A stretch of 64,000 nt of DNA from the NCBI GenBank assembly GCA_045804265.1, contig JBJMNK010000021.1:17645-81644 (forward strand), given 5' to 3'. Below the pieces are notes generated by a model. It had not been told where the DNA came from and did not search any database. It worked only from the letters and a program-made list of their open reading frames with translations. This document shows positions 48,277-58,157 of the stretch, one piece after another. The stretch's first letter is position 1. Every line of letters starts with the position of its first letter. The translations under genes and the position numbers were made by a program. The stretch is from JABFXC01 sp045804265 (lineage in GTDB: Bacteria > Gemmatimonadota > Gemmatimonadetes > Gemmatimonadales > Gemmatimonadaceae).

Positions 48277-51240
48277 TCAGAAGGTGGTGTTGATCGTCAG
48301 GTAGAACGTCCGGCTCGGCGGGTAGGGCGTCACGTCCTGGAACCGCCCCAGCGCCTGGTTGCCGAAGTTCGAGACTTCCGGATCGAGACCAGTGTACGGC
48401 GTCCACGTGAGCAGGTTGCGTCCGCTCAGGTCGACGCGCGTGGTTGCCACACGGCCTCCGAACAACCGCGCGGTCAGGTCGTTAGGCACCTCGTAGCCGA
48501 GCGTGATCTCGCGCAGCTTCACGTAGGTGGTCTTCTCGACGTACACCGCGTGCCCCTTGGCGAATTCGCGGATGCGCGCATTGCCGATCGCCGTGTCGGC
48601 GAGCAGCCCGCCGTCGAAGTAGTTGTTCGTCAGGTTGGCCGCCAATCCTCCCTTCTTCCAGTCGAGGAGCGACGAGAAGCGCAGCGGACCGAAGTTCAGG
48701 TCGTTGCTGAATCCCATCTGGAATGCCGGCGCCGAATTCCCCATGAACTTGAGGACGCGGTTCGCCGTCGGGCAGGATGTGCCGGCAGCGTTCAGCGCGG
48801 TGCAGCCGTTGACGGCCTGCAGCACCGTCGTGATCTGCCCCTGCTGGACGAAGCCGTTGCCGAACCGGCTCCCGAACGATCCCGAGGGCGGGATGAACGG
48901 CGCGACCGGAAGCTGCGTGAAGCGACCGAGGTTGCTCGCGTACGTCGTGTTCGAGATCCACTCGAACCGCCCCATCTGCACCGGCGTCATTCCGAGCTCG
49001 AACTCGGTGCCGTGCTGCACGATCTGGCCGCCGTTGATCCACTGCGTCGCAAAGCCAGTCGACGGCGCGATGCCGGCAGGCAGCAGGAGGTTGTCCGTCT
49101 GCTTGCGGTACTGCGTCGCCGAGAGGCGTGCCCGCCCGCCCAGCAGCGTCAGGTCGAACCCACCCTCGAGCTCACCGGACACCTCGGGCTGGATGTTCTG
49201 CGCGCCGACGGTGGTCGATGCACGATAGCCGCTCAGCCCTTCCTGCACGAGGTTCGTGAGGAAGGTGTACTTGCCGGCCGTCGGCTGGTTACCAGCGCGT
49301 CCATAGGCGACACGGAGCTTCAGCTCATCCGTCGCCGGCGGCAACCAGGGCAGCCGGTACGACGCCGAGAACTTCGGGTACGAGTAGTACTTGTTCGGGT
49401 CGCCGTTGTTGCTCGTGCGCTCCGAGTTGACACCGGCGGTGAGCAGCATGCGCTCGCCGAGCGTGAGGAACTCTTCCTGGGCGAAAAGCGACATCGCCTT
49501 CACCAGGTCCTGGTCCTCGAACGAGACGACCTGTGTCGAGTTCGCGACGTTCGTCACGCCGGGGAACACGCCATGACCCGTGTTGGTGATGATGTCGTAC
49601 TGGTTGCGATCCTGGCGGAAACCCGCCGACGTCGTCGCCGTGAACATCGAGCTGGTCAGGCGGTGGTTCAGCGACCCGGAGAGGTTGGCGCTGACGACGT
49701 TGCCCTGGTTGTTGACGAGCGTGCCGGGGAGCGCGTTCACCTGCTCGACGTAGAGCGTCGCCGGCGCGATCACCTTCGCGTTGTCCCCGTATGTGTCGAG
49801 ACCACCCTGCAGCGTGAAGTCGAGGGTCTGCTTGTCGCGCACGAGAATGTTGTACGTCCCGCTCGCGCTGCCGAGGATGCGGTACACGTTCTCGGGCGTC
49901 TTCACTTGCTCGGCAACCTGGAACGGGTTGTTGTTGCCGACCGAGTTGTTCGGGTTGCGCGGGAAAGTGCCGTCGGGACGGCGACGCAGGTCGATGAACG
50001 ATGGTGTCGCCGAGAACGTCGTGTACGGGCTGATGCCCGTATTGTCGTTGCCGCTGACGCCACGCTGGGTGAGCGAGTGAATGATCTCGCTGTTCGCGCG
50101 GATGTTGAGCCGCGAGCCGAACTGCTGGCCAAGGTTCACGCGCAGCGACTGCTTGTTGTACTGGTCGTTCTTGACGAGGCCACCATCATGCTCGGCCAGG
50201 CCGGAGACGAAGAAGTTCGTCCCGCCCTGCGTTGCGCCGCGAAGCGAGCCGACCGTCTGGTAGTTGAACGGGTTCTCCCCGTACAGCTGCTTCTGGTAAT
50301 CGTTGCACTTGCCGCCCGACGCGCCGAAGCCAGTCGAGTCAAAGCCCCACGCGACCACTTCTGCGCCCGACGAGAAGCACTTCAGGTCGAGCGTGTTCGA
50401 GATCGACGAGGTGCCGAAGCGCTGCGAAATATCGAGGGCCGTCTTGCCGACGCGACCGCGCTTCGTCGTGATGACGATGACGCCGTTCGTGCCGCGCGAG
50501 CCGTAGATCGAGGAGGCCGAGGGGCCCTTCAGGATCTGGATGCTCTCGATGTCGTTCGGGTTCAGGTCCGCCGCGCGGTTGACGCGCTGGTCCTGAGTCG
50601 ACGGGTTCTGCTGACGCGCCGCCTGCGTGATGACCGTCAGGCCAGTCGCGATCTGCGAGTTGTCGACGATAACGCCGTCGATCACGTAGAGCGGCTGGAA
50701 CGATCCGTAGACCGTCGAGACACCGCGCACCTGGATCTGCGTACCGCCGCCCGGGGCGCCGCTATTCTGGGTGATCACCGCACCGGCGACCTTGCCCTGC
50801 AGTGCGTTGTCGACCGTCTGCGCCGGGACCCGATTGAGCTTCTCACCGGACACGACCGCGACCGCGTTCGCCGCATTGACGCTCGACACGGCCGTCGCGA
50901 CACCGGTGACGACCTGCTCCTCGAGCTGCAGCACGTCGCGGTCGAGGGCGATGCTCACCTCGGACTGCTCGGCGCCGATCTTCACCGTTCCGCGCTTGAA
51001 TCCGACGCGGCGCGCGAGGAGGGTCAGCTCGCCACTCGGGGCGAGGAGTGCGAAGCTTCCGTCTTCGGCGGTGTATGTGCCGATCGCAGTACCGACTACG
51101 TTGACCGCGGTGTTGGCGAGCGCTTCGCCGGAACCCGTAGCTGTGACTCGCCCTGTGATGCGGCGCTGCTGCGCATAGGCTTCGCTGCTGAACAGCGCAC
51201 CCGCGAGCAGGGCCAGAGCTAGAACACGATACTTCTTCAC
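48277..51240 (-). CDS. SusC/RagA-family TonB-dependent outer-membrane transporter (operon 1)
   Basis: 987 aa, GTG start with AGGAGG 5 bp upstream. A signal peptide ends AYAQ; a carboxypeptidase-like domain follows (GRVTATGSGEALANTAVNV..GTYTAEDGSF), then a plug with VDNALQGKVAGAVITQNSGA and YVIDGVIVDNSQ, then a beta-barrel ending in the aromatic FYLTINTTF. It would import an oligomer using TonB energy. No N-terminal signalling domain. Its promoter is at 51343-51371, with a leader of about 95 nt. Confidence 0.94.
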   Translation of the reverse strand: MKKYRVLALALLAGALFSSEAYAQQRRITGRVTATGSGEALANTAVNVVGTAIGTYTAEDGSFALLAPSGELTLLARRVGFKRGTVKIGAEQSEVSIALDRDVLQLEEQVVTGVATAVSSVNAANAVAVVSGEKLNRVPAQTVDNALQGKVAGAVITQNSGAPGGGTQIQVRGVSTVYGSFQPLYVIDGVIVDNSQIATGLTVITQAARQQNPSTQDQRVNRAADLNPNDIESIQILKGPSASSIYGSRGTNGVIVITTKRGRVGKTALDISQRFGTSSISNTLDLKCFSSGAEVVAWGFDSTGFGASGGKCNDYQKQLYGENPFNYQTVGSLRGATQGGTNFFVSGLAEHDGGLVKNDQYNKQSLRVNLGQQFGSRLNIRANSEIIHSLTQRGVSGNDNTGISPYTTFSATPSFIDLRRRPDGTFPRNPNNSVGNNNPFQVAEQVKTPENVYRILGSASGTYNILVRDKQTLDFTLQGGLDTYGDNAKVIAPATLYVEQVNALPGTLVNNQGNVVSANLSGSLNHRLTSSMFTATTSAGFRQDRNQYDIITNTGHGVFPGVTNVANSTQVVSFEDQDLVKAMSLFAQEEFLTLGERMLLTAGVNSERTSNNGDPNKYYSYPKFSASYRLPWLPPATDELKLRVAYGRAGNQPTAGKYTFLTNLVQEGLSGYRASTTVGAQNIQPEVSGELEGGFDLTLLGGRARLSATQYRKQTDNLLLPAGIAPSTGFATQWINGGQIVQHGTEFELGMTPVQMGRFEWISNTTYASNLGRFTQLPVAPFIPPSGSFGSRFGNGFVQQGQITTVLQAVNGCTALNAAGTSCPTANRVLKFMGNSAPAFQMGFSNDLNFGPLRFSSLLDWKKGGLAANLTNNYFDGGLLADTAIGNARIREFAKGHAVYVEKTTYVKLREITLGYEVPNDLTARLFGGRVATTRVDLSGRNLLTWTPYTGLDPEVSNFGNQALGRFQDVTPYPPSRTFYLTINTTF

Positions 51241-51342
51241 ATTGCCTCCTGGGGATAGTAATAAGCACGCGCCGTGACTCGAGGCAGGCGAGTCACGGCG
51301 GACGACCGATCTGGCCAGAAATCCCGGTTAGATCAGGCGCTA

Positions 51343-51371
51343 CAGATACGGCTTCGTCAGGAGTCTGTCAA
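51343..51371 (-). promoter_or_regulatory. Promoter of SusCD operon 1
   Basis: Minus strand: TTGACA (51366-51371), 17-bp spacer, TATCTG (51343-51348). The spacer begins GACTCCTGAC and closely matches that of the second SusC promoter at 56759-56787, so the two operons probably share regulation. Confidence 0.75.
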
Positions 51372-51439
51372 GAATTTGTTTTGCTCGCCCACTGAACACA
51401 GTCTTGCGGTCGCCACTCACGCCGCCGAGCGGCACGAGC

Positions 51440-51474
51440 AAAAAAAAACGCCCGCGATACTGATCGCGGGCGTT
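51440..51474 (-). terminator. Intrinsic terminator of SusCD operon 2
   Basis: A 12-bp stem (51447-51458 and 51463-51474) with loop ACTG. On the minus strand it is followed by a run of eight or nine T, a textbook terminator 50 bp after the second susD. Confidence 0.93.
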
Positions 51475-51524
51475 TCTGCGCCGGGTCGCCGACGCTCGTC
51501 AAGCAGGCATTTCCACCGATCGCG

Positions 51525-53051
51525 CTACTGGCAGGTCGGCGCGGTCGTCGTGACGTCCCACCACACGTGCGTGTTGTTCGCGTCACCGCCCATCCGGGTC
51601 ACGGCGGCCTGAACCTGGTCGTTGTTCGCCGAGCGCTCTGAGGTCGGGTACTTCAACCGTCGGGGCACGTAGCTGAAGATTCCATGGATCGCCGGTGTGA
51701 GCGTCGGCGTGCAGGTACGACGCCACTCCGCCCACGCCTGCCCGGCATCGCTGTACAAGGCAATCCACTTCTGAAGTGCGATCTGCTTCTGACCGGCAAC
51801 GCCAGCCTTGTAGACCACTGCCGGCTGGGCCAGGTACGCCGCGATGGCCGCGTTGTCGGTCACCCCCCACTGCTGCATCGAGGCGGTGATCCCGGCATAG
51901 TAGAAGCCCGCCGCTTGCGCCGGAGTCAGCCCGCCCAGGCTGCGCTCCGCGGCCTCAGCCTTGATGAACGCGACCTCGGCGTAAGTCATCAGGTAGGAAG
52001 GGTACGAGTTCCCCGACCCGCCGTACGACCCGCTGCCGTACGCAACCGGACCCGGATAGAAGATGGCGCCCGGGCGCGATGCAGAATCCGAATACGCGAC
52101 CGCCTCGGGGTTGGTGAGACCGTTAGGCTGGCCACGATACAGTCCCGTGGCCGCCGCCGGCATCGCGTAGATGCCCACTCGCGGGTCGTTGAGGTGGTTG
52201 AGCGTATCGATGAGCGTCCGCGACATCCGGTCGTCGTCGCGGCTCGCGAAGTTCAGCGCCCATGGGTTGTTGAAGACGCCGTCGCCGGGCCATGCGAGCT
52301 TCGCGATGTCCGCATTGCTCGTGAACACGCCCCCCGGCGCGGCAAAGGCCGCCTGCAGCTCGCTGCTCGCCTTCGCCGGGTCGACGTTGACGATGCGCAT
52401 CGCATCACGCGCGTGCAGCGAATTCGCGAACTTCTGCCATTCGACGTTGTTGCCGCCGTAGATCGGATCGGCAGCGCCGAGCGTGGACGTCGTGGCTCCC
52501 TGCAGCCCCGTCGCCGCCTTCGCGAGAGCGGCCATCATTCCCGTGTAGATCTGCTGCTGCGGGTCGTAGGCCGGCTTCGTGATCGACGTGCTCGAATCGA
52601 CGGCGAGCGCCTGCGAATATGGGACGTCGCCCCAGTTGTCGGTCAGGTAGCCATACTGCCATTGCTGCATGATGAGCGCAGGCGCCCACGCCGAGGGGTC
52701 GTTCGCTGCGGTGCCCGCGCGAACGACGACCTGCAAGTCCTCGAGCGAATTCTGGTAGACGCTGCTGAAGAGCGCGTTCTGTGAGCCCGACCCGACGCCC
52801 TTGTACTGGTCGTTCCCGATGTACTGGTTCTCGGCCAGGTGCTGCACGATCAGGCTGATGTCGCGCAGATCGTATCCGGAGCCGAGCCAGTTCGCGACGC
52901 CGGACTGGACACCGTTGGTGAACACTGCCGGCGTCGGCGCCTGCGTTGGCGCGTTCGGATTGTTGTTGACCGATGTGATCTTGTCGTTGTTGCAGCCTGC
53001 GGCTAACGCCACTGCGGCAGAGGCCGCGACCGCGATCGTTATGCGATTCAT
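51525..53051 (-). CDS. SusD/RagB-like lipoprotein, SusD-like_2 type (operon 2)
   Basis: 508 aa. The signal MNRITIAVAASAAVALAAGC has the lipobox at its end. It belongs to the second SusD group: QSGVANWLGSGYDLRDISLI near the start, then NQYIGNDQYKG and WGDVPYSQALAV, later YPSYLMTYAEVAFIKAEAAER. It is a surface lipoprotein that hands ligand to its SusC. It is 23 bp downstream of susC 2. Ligand unknown. Confidence 0.92.
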   Translation of the reverse strand: MNRITIAVAASAAVALAAGCNNDKITSVNNNPNAPTQAPTPAVFTNGVQSGVANWLGSGYDLRDISLIVQHLAENQYIGNDQYKGVGSGSQNALFSSVYQNSLEDLQVVVRAGTAANDPSAWAPALIMQQWQYGYLTDNWGDVPYSQALAVDSSTSITKPAYDPQQQIYTGMMAALAKAATGLQGATTSTLGAADPIYGGNNVEWQKFANSLHARDAMRIVNVDPAKASSELQAAFAAPGGVFTSNADIAKLAWPGDGVFNNPWALNFASRDDDRMSRTLIDTLNHLNDPRVGIYAMPAAATGLYRGQPNGLTNPEAVAYSDSASRPGAIFYPGPVAYGSGSYGGSGNSYPSYLMTYAEVAFIKAEAAERSLGGLTPAQAAGFYYAGITASMQQWGVTDNAAIAAYLAQPAVVYKAGVAGQKQIALQKWIALYSDAGQAWAEWRRTCTPTLTPAIHGIFSYVPRRLKYPTSERSANNDQVQAAVTRMGGDANNTHVWWDVTTTAPTCQ

Positions 53052-53074
53052 TCGACTCGATGGATTGGCGTGAG

Positions 53075-56000
53075 TTATTGCGTGACACGAACGGCGAAGC
53101 CGAGACTCCTCACCGCAGGCAAGCCGGCATACTCGAGCCCCTGATTGCGTCCGGTGTTGTACGTGATCTCAGGATCGATGTTCGGTACATTCGTGTGGGT
53201 CCAGAGGTTCCGTCCCACGAGAGCAAAGTTCACCGAGCTGGCATTGACCCGTCCCGCAAGCGACGCCGGGAGGTCCCAACCGAGCCGAAGCTCGCGAAGC
53301 TTGATGTAGCTGTCGTCGTAGACGTAGGGCTCGGCGATGCCGTTGTACGACAGCGACTGGAAGTACTGCTCCGAGGTGATGTTCGTGGTGTTCGGCTGGC
53401 CGGTCTCCTCGATCGTTCCCTTGATGACGATGCCGGGATTGTTCCAGTCGACCGTCCGACCGTACATGGTCGATGCGAGCGTTCCCGTCGCTTGACCGTA
53501 GAAGTTCGTGCCGCTGAACAGCTTGCCCCCGCGGCGCACGTCGATCGTCGAGTTGAGCGTGAACCGGCCGTAGCGGATCTGGTTCACCCACCCGCCGGTC
53601 CAGTCGGGCTGATAGCTGCCGAAGGTCTGAAGGGTGTCGGTTGCCTGATAGGTACCGTCGTTCGCGAGGAGCGGCAGCCCGGTAGCTGGATCGCGCTTGA
53701 TGCCGTAGCCGCGGATCGTTCCGAACGGCTCGCCGACCCGTGCCTCGCTCTGAACCGAGCCCTGGAATCCGCCGAACACGATGTTCGTCAGCCCAGGGAA
53801 GAGCGACACGACCTTGCTCTTGTTCCGTGAGAAGCTGAAGGTGCTCGTCCAGCCCCAGTCGTTCGAGCGATACGGCTCGACGGTCACCAGCGCCTCGATG
53901 CCGCGGTTATCGATCTTGCCGGCGTTGACGAGCTTGTTGCCGTAACCGGTCGTCGGCGGAAGGGCGACGAGCGTGATCTCGTCGGTCGTGTACTTGTCGT
54001 ACACGCTTCCATCGAACGAGAGGCGGTTGTCCCAGAGCGTGAATTCAATCCCGCCTTCGTTCGAGACTGTCGTCTCGGGCCTGAGGTTGGGATTGAGGAG
54101 GTTGTTGCTGAGACTGAACAGCGGCTGGCCGTTGAAGTGCGACGGATTCCCGATGTACGTCGTCGCCAGCGAGTAAGCCGGAGCGTCGTTGCCGACGCGG
54201 GCCGTGCCGCCGCGGAGCTTCATGAACGTGAGGACATCGTTCTTGATGCTCGGGAGCGCGTCCGTGAGGATCACCGACGCGTCGACCGACGGGTAGAAGT
54301 ACGAGTTATTCCCCTTCGGCAGCGTCGACGACCAGTCGTTGCGTGCCGTGCCCTCGAGCGTGAACCAGCGATTCCACGTCAGTGCCGCGGAGCCGTACAC
54401 GCTGTTCACTGCCTGGTTGGTGATCGTGGTTCCGTTGACCGGCGTCAGCCCGGCGTTGGAGACGTTGTAGATGTTGCCGACAGTGATGCCGTTGACCGTG
54501 ACGCTGTTGGTGCTCTGCTGGCTCGAGCGTCGGTTTCCGCCGACGTTCGCGATGAGTGACAGCCCCGAGAACAGGTCGCGATCGGCGGTGAGGAGAGCGT
54601 CGGTGTTGTTCTCGCTGAAGATGTCCGCGATGTCCTCGAACGCCCCGGCGTACGCCGGATTGACCGTCGACGAACCGTTGTTCAGTTCGATGTTTCCTTC
54701 GGAGTAGTTCGCGTTGATGTTGTACCGATAGGTGTCGGTCCCGGTGCGAACCATTCCCTTGAGCCACGGCAGGAACGCGTAGGTGGCCGATCCGGAGGCG
54801 ACAACGCGATCGCGCTGGTCGGCCTCGGGATTGTCGTACTGCATGAAGTACGGGTTGTTGTGGTAGCTGTAGTTCCAGTTGAACTCGCGGTTCGCCGGCC
54901 CGTTGTTCTTGGTGGCGCTCTGCCGCCATTGGTTCTTCAGCGCGTTCATGTCGACCTGGCGGCCGAACCAGACGTAGAGCCCTTCCATCACGCCGCCGAC
55001 GTAGCCCTGCCCCGGGCGGTTCAACCCATCGTTGCGCACGTAGTTCAACGAGCCATCGATCGCGAGCTTGTCGGTGGGACGGAGGGAGCCCGACGCCAGT
55101 CCGCCAAATCTCCGGAAGAAGTTGTTCGGGACGACACCGTCGATGTTCTCACCGTTGATGGACAGGCGTGCGTTCGCCCGCTCCGTTCCGCCGGAGATCC
55201 CGACCGTCGCGTCGGCGGTGCGGCCGGTGTTGAAGAACGAGCTGACGTTGTCCGGGTGGGCCACCCACGGCTGCTGCGGTCCGGTGAACTGATCGATCAG
55301 CCGCCCGTCGAGCCGTGGGCCGTAGCTCTGATCGTTGCCGTCGAGCGCGCCGAGACCGTTCACCCACTTGAAATCGCCGCCTGATCCCTGGCCGTACGAA
55401 TTCTGGAAGTCGGGCAGGATCGCCGGCGTGTCATAGGTGACGCTCGCGGTCGCGTCCATGCTGGACCGGCCGGACATGCCGCGCTTGGTGGTGATGATGA
55501 TCGCGCCGTTTGCCGCGCGCGACCCGTACAGCGCGGCGGCGTTCGGGCCCTTGAGCACCGTCAGCGTCGCGATGTCGGCAGGATTGATATCCTGAATGGT
55601 GTTGCCGAAATCCTTCGAGCCGGTCATGCCGCCGCCCTGCTGCTGCGAGCCGCGGTCATTGTTGGACACCGGGATGCCGTCGACGACGAACAGCGGCTGG
55701 TTGTTGTAGCTGATCGACGTCTGGCCGCGGATGTTGATGCTGGTCGACCCGCCCTGGGTGCCGTTGCCGACGATGTTGACGCCTGAGACCTTGCCCTGAA
55801 GCTGGTTCTCAACGTTAGGCGCGAACGTCGTCGTCAGCTCCTCGGTGCTCAGCTGCTGGACCGAGGTACCCAGGCTGCTTTTCTCACGCGTCTGTCCGAG
55901 CGCGGTGACCACCACGTCCTCGAGGCGCGAGACCGCGGCCGTGAGCGAGAAATCCTGGACGACCGTGCCGCCCGGCGTGAGAACGACGGTGCGCGTCTGG

Positions 56001-56263
56001 GGCGTGAAGCCGATTCGCCGGACGATCAGCGCCACTGATTGGCCGGTCGCGCGGTCCGCTGGAATCGTGAAGCTGTATTTCCCTTCGGCATCCGTCATGG
56101 CGCCGACTGCCATCGACGGGATGCCCACTGACGCCGATGGCACCGGCTGGTTCGATGCGTTCGTGACGTGGCCGGTTACGGCGGTGATCTGCGCCAGCGC
56201 TGTCGCCGGGAGCGCGAGAATGATCGCGGCGGCACAGAGCGAAGCATGGTAAGAACGTCTCAT
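53075..56263 (-). CDS. SusC/RagA-family TonB-dependent outer-membrane transporter (operon 2)
   Basis: 1062 aa from ATG 56263, chosen because it begins a clear signal peptide (CAAAIILALPATALAQ); the frame remains open another 160 codons to 56743, but that part is Arg/Ser-rich and not secretory. A carboxypeptidase-like domain (GHVTNASNQPVPSASVGIP) is followed by a plug (QLQGKVSGVNIVGNGTQGGS; LFVVDGIPVSNNDRG) and a long barrel ending in the aromatic GFAVRVTQ. The best promoter is about 490 bp upstream, so the transcript should have a very long leader. Confidence 0.93.
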   Translation of the reverse strand: MRRSYHASLCAAAIILALPATALAQITAVTGHVTNASNQPVPSASVGIPSMAVGAMTDAEGKYSFTIPADRATGQSVALIVRRIGFTPQTRTVVLTPGGTVVQDFSLTAAVSRLEDVVVTALGQTREKSSLGTSVQQLSTEELTTTFAPNVENQLQGKVSGVNIVGNGTQGGSTSINIRGQTSISYNNQPLFVVDGIPVSNNDRGSQQQGGGMTGSKDFGNTIQDINPADIATLTVLKGPNAAALYGSRAANGAIIITTKRGMSGRSSMDATASVTYDTPAILPDFQNSYGQGSGGDFKWVNGLGALDGNDQSYGPRLDGRLIDQFTGPQQPWVAHPDNVSSFFNTGRTADATVGISGGTERANARLSINGENIDGVVPNNFFRRFGGLASGSLRPTDKLAIDGSLNYVRNDGLNRPGQGYVGGVMEGLYVWFGRQVDMNALKNQWRQSATKNNGPANREFNWNYSYHNNPYFMQYDNPEADQRDRVVASGSATYAFLPWLKGMVRTGTDTYRYNINANYSEGNIELNNGSSTVNPAYAGAFEDIADIFSENNTDALLTADRDLFSGLSLIANVGGNRRSSQQSTNSVTVNGITVGNIYNVSNAGLTPVNGTTITNQAVNSVYGSAALTWNRWFTLEGTARNDWSSTLPKGNNSYFYPSVDASVILTDALPSIKNDVLTFMKLRGGTARVGNDAPAYSLATTYIGNPSHFNGQPLFSLSNNLLNPNLRPETTVSNEGGIEFTLWDNRLSFDGSVYDKYTTDEITLVALPPTTGYGNKLVNAGKIDNRGIEALVTVEPYRSNDWGWTSTFSFSRNKSKVVSLFPGLTNIVFGGFQGSVQSEARVGEPFGTIRGYGIKRDPATGLPLLANDGTYQATDTLQTFGSYQPDWTGGWVNQIRYGRFTLNSTIDVRRGGKLFSGTNFYGQATGTLASTMYGRTVDWNNPGIVIKGTIEETGQPNTTNITSEQYFQSLSYNGIAEPYVYDDSYIKLRELRLGWDLPASLAGRVNASSVNFALVGRNLWTHTNVPNIDPEITYNTGRNQGLEYAGLPAVRSLGFAVRVTQ

Positions 56264-56758
56264 GGATGGATACGTACCTCGAGCGGAGGGTGGTTCGGCC
56301 TGCGTTCTGCTGCGAAGGCTGTGTGTGCGAACATCTGCTTCTGTCACGTCACGCACCGTGCGCCAGCCGTGTGGCGGCTCATTGCACTGACAGGCTGATT
56401 GCGTCAGCCATTTGGACGACGGCGCGTTGTTGCTGACATCACCGCTGCGAACTATCCCGACCGAACGGCGCGATCGGGCATCGGACGGCGGCCCGGAAGC
56501 GGGGGCGGTGGACGAGTCGACAACGTCGACTGGCGAGGTGCTTCGACGCGGCCCACGTCGCGCGCCTTCCTCGCAGCGGAAGCGGTCATGCGCAATGGCC
56601 CGACAGAGCAAAGGCCGGAGGCAGCCAGAGCCTGAAGCAACGCAACGACACGTTTTCCAGATCGCCTCCCTGTCCTTCAGGAGCGGCGCGCTCTGATTCG
56701 CGGCGCGAGCGCCGCGCCTCGTCGGATCGATCGACGGAACCAACGCGCCAACAGGCTA
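56264..56758 (-). other. Long non-coding leader of SusC operon 2
   Basis: This stretch of about 490 bp lies between the predicted transcription start (near 56752) and the SusC signal peptide. An open frame continues through it in the susC frame, but its product looks like random GC-rich translation. I see no tRNA, no gene on the other strand and no strong hairpin. It may be an untranslated regulatory leader. Confidence 0.5.
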
Positions 56759-56787
56759 CAGATACCGGCGTGTCAGGATTCTGTCAA
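56759..56787 (-). promoter_or_regulatory. Promoter of SusCD operon 2
   Basis: Minus strand: TTGACA (56782-56787), 17-bp spacer, TATCTG (56759-56764), followed by TAGC. The spacer starts GAATCCTGAC, almost the same as in the operon 1 promoter. It lies about 70 bp after the end of trmD. Confidence 0.75.
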
Positions 56788-56855
56788 GATTTCGCATGCG
56801 GCGAATGGGCGGTTCGCCATTTCCTAATCGCCAGATGAACGCAACGCGACGGTGG

Positions 56856-57569
56856 TCAGCCTTCGCGCTCAGTTGGTGGGGCCGCCGGCTTCGCGCGCTC
56901 TGCGCCCTCTGGGCCCAGCGATGCCTCACGCGTGAGGCGCTCGCCCTCCGCCTTCCGCCAGTCGGCGATCTTCTTGTGATCGCCCGACAGCAGAACGTCA
57001 GGCACCCGGTGGCCGCGATACTCCGGCGGTCGCGTGTAGCTCGGTGCACTCAGCCCGCCCTCGAAGAACGAGTCGCCGCGTGCGCTGTCGAAGTCGGACA
57101 TCGCGCCGGGGAGGAGGCGCACCACGGCGTCGACGATCGCCAGCGCCGCCGGCTCGCCGCCGCTGAGGATGAAATCGCCGAGCGAGATCTCCTCGGTCGC
57201 GAGCACGTCGGCGACTCGCTGGTCCACGTCCTTGTAATGTCCGCAGAGCAGCGTCAGCTCGGTCCCGGTCGCGAAACGCGCCGCGTCCTGGTGACCGAAG
57301 CGGCGACCGCGCGCGGACACGAGCACGATCGGCGCGGTCGCGCCTAACGCTTCGACTGCCTCGAAGAACGGGGCCGGCTTCATGACCATCCCCGCCCCGC
57401 CGCCGTACGGATAGTCGTCCACCGTCCGATGCCGATCGTGGGTGTAGTCGCGCAGGTCGACCACGTTGTACTCGACGCCACCGGCGGCGGCGGCGCGGGC
57501 GGGGATGCTGAGGCCGAGGGGGCCGGTGAAGAATTCCGGAAAGATGGTGACGATGTTGACGCGCAGCAT
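56856..57569 (-). CDS. trmD: tRNA (guanine-N1-)-methyltransferase
   Basis: 237 aa. SPOUT-fold motifs: VNIVTIFPEFFTGPLGLSI, DYPYGGGAGMVMKPAPFFEA, LLCGHYKDVDQRV and EEISLGDFILSGGEPAALAI, with the knot region intact. It methylates G37 of tRNAs reading CNN codons, preventing frameshifts. It lies 5 bp after rimM in the usual rpsP-rimM-trmD order, but rplS does not follow. The C-terminus has a short Ala/Pro/Glu tail. Confidence 0.96.
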   Translation of the reverse strand: MLRVNIVTIFPEFFTGPLGLSIPARAAAAGGVEYNVVDLRDYTHDRHRTVDDYPYGGGAGMVMKPAPFFEAVEALGATAPIVLVSARGRRFGHQDAARFATGTELTLLCGHYKDVDQRVADVLATEEISLGDFILSGGEPAALAIVDAVVRLLPGAMSDFDSARGDSFFEGGLSAPSYTRPPEYRGHRVPDVLLSGDHKKIADWRKAEGERLTREASLGPEGAERAKPAAPPTEREG

Positions 57570-57574
57570 CGGCG

Positions 57575-58132
57575 CTAGTCGAGCAGGCCGTCAGGCACGT
57601 CCACCACGATTCTCCGTCCGTCGCGGTCGATGCTGTGCACCGTCCGCTCGTCGTACGGGATCATAACGGTGGATTCCTTCGCGCTGGGCGCGACATCTCC
57701 CCGCGCGACGTCGAGCATCAATCCCTGCGGCAGCTCCCAGACCGTGATCACCCGGCCGACGACCGTGCCGTCCGGGAGCTCCACCTGCATTCCCGGCACG
57801 TCGTGCAGATAGATCTCGTCGTCAGCGGGAGCGGGCAGCTCCGACTCGGGGATGAGCAGGTAGCGATCGCGCCAGAGATCGGCGGCGTTGCGATCGGTGA
57901 TTCCTGTGAAGGTCACGAGGAAGCCATCCTTGAACGGACGTGCACCGACCACTTCGACACTCGTTCCGCGAGTGTCCGGGCGCCCTTCGGCGTCGCCGAC
58001 GAAAAAACGACGGCCGGACACGAAGATCGCGTCCGGCTCGTCGGAAATCGGCTCGACCACGAGCTCGCCGCGAACACCGTGTGCCTTGCGAACTCGCCCA
58101 ACGATGACGAACGCGGGAGCGCGGTCGGTCAT
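57575..58132 (-). CDS. rimM: Ribosome maturation factor RimM
   Basis: 185 aa from ATG 58132; further upstream codons overlap rpsP. The N-terminal domain FVIVGRVRKAHGVRGELVV and the PRC-barrel (EIYLHDVPGMQVELPDGTVVGRV..MIPYDERTVHSIDRDGRRIVV) are typical. It assists 30S head assembly by binding uS19. Located between rpsP and trmD. Confidence 0.95.
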   Translation of the reverse strand: MTDRAPAFVIVGRVRKAHGVRGELVVEPISDEPDAIFVSGRRFFVGDAEGRPDTRGTSVEVVGARPFKDGFLVTFTGITDRNAADLWRDRYLLIPESELPAPADDEIYLHDVPGMQVELPDGTVVGRVITVWELPQGLMLDVARGDVAPSAKESTVMIPYDERTVHSIDRDGRRIVVDVPDGLLD

Positions 58133-58157
58133 GCGCTGCGTCTCGAGCTGCGGCGAG

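Noticed and set aside
48550..51222. 890-codon open frame on the plus strand opposite susC
   Set aside because: It is the antisense of a well-supported SusC gene; its product is rich in Arg, Val and Glu with no domain, as expected for a GC-rich shadow.
53075..56743. Extended SusC start at 56743
   Set aside because: The extra 160 residues are Arg/Ser-rich and would bury the signal peptide; the start at 56263 gives a proper secretion signal.
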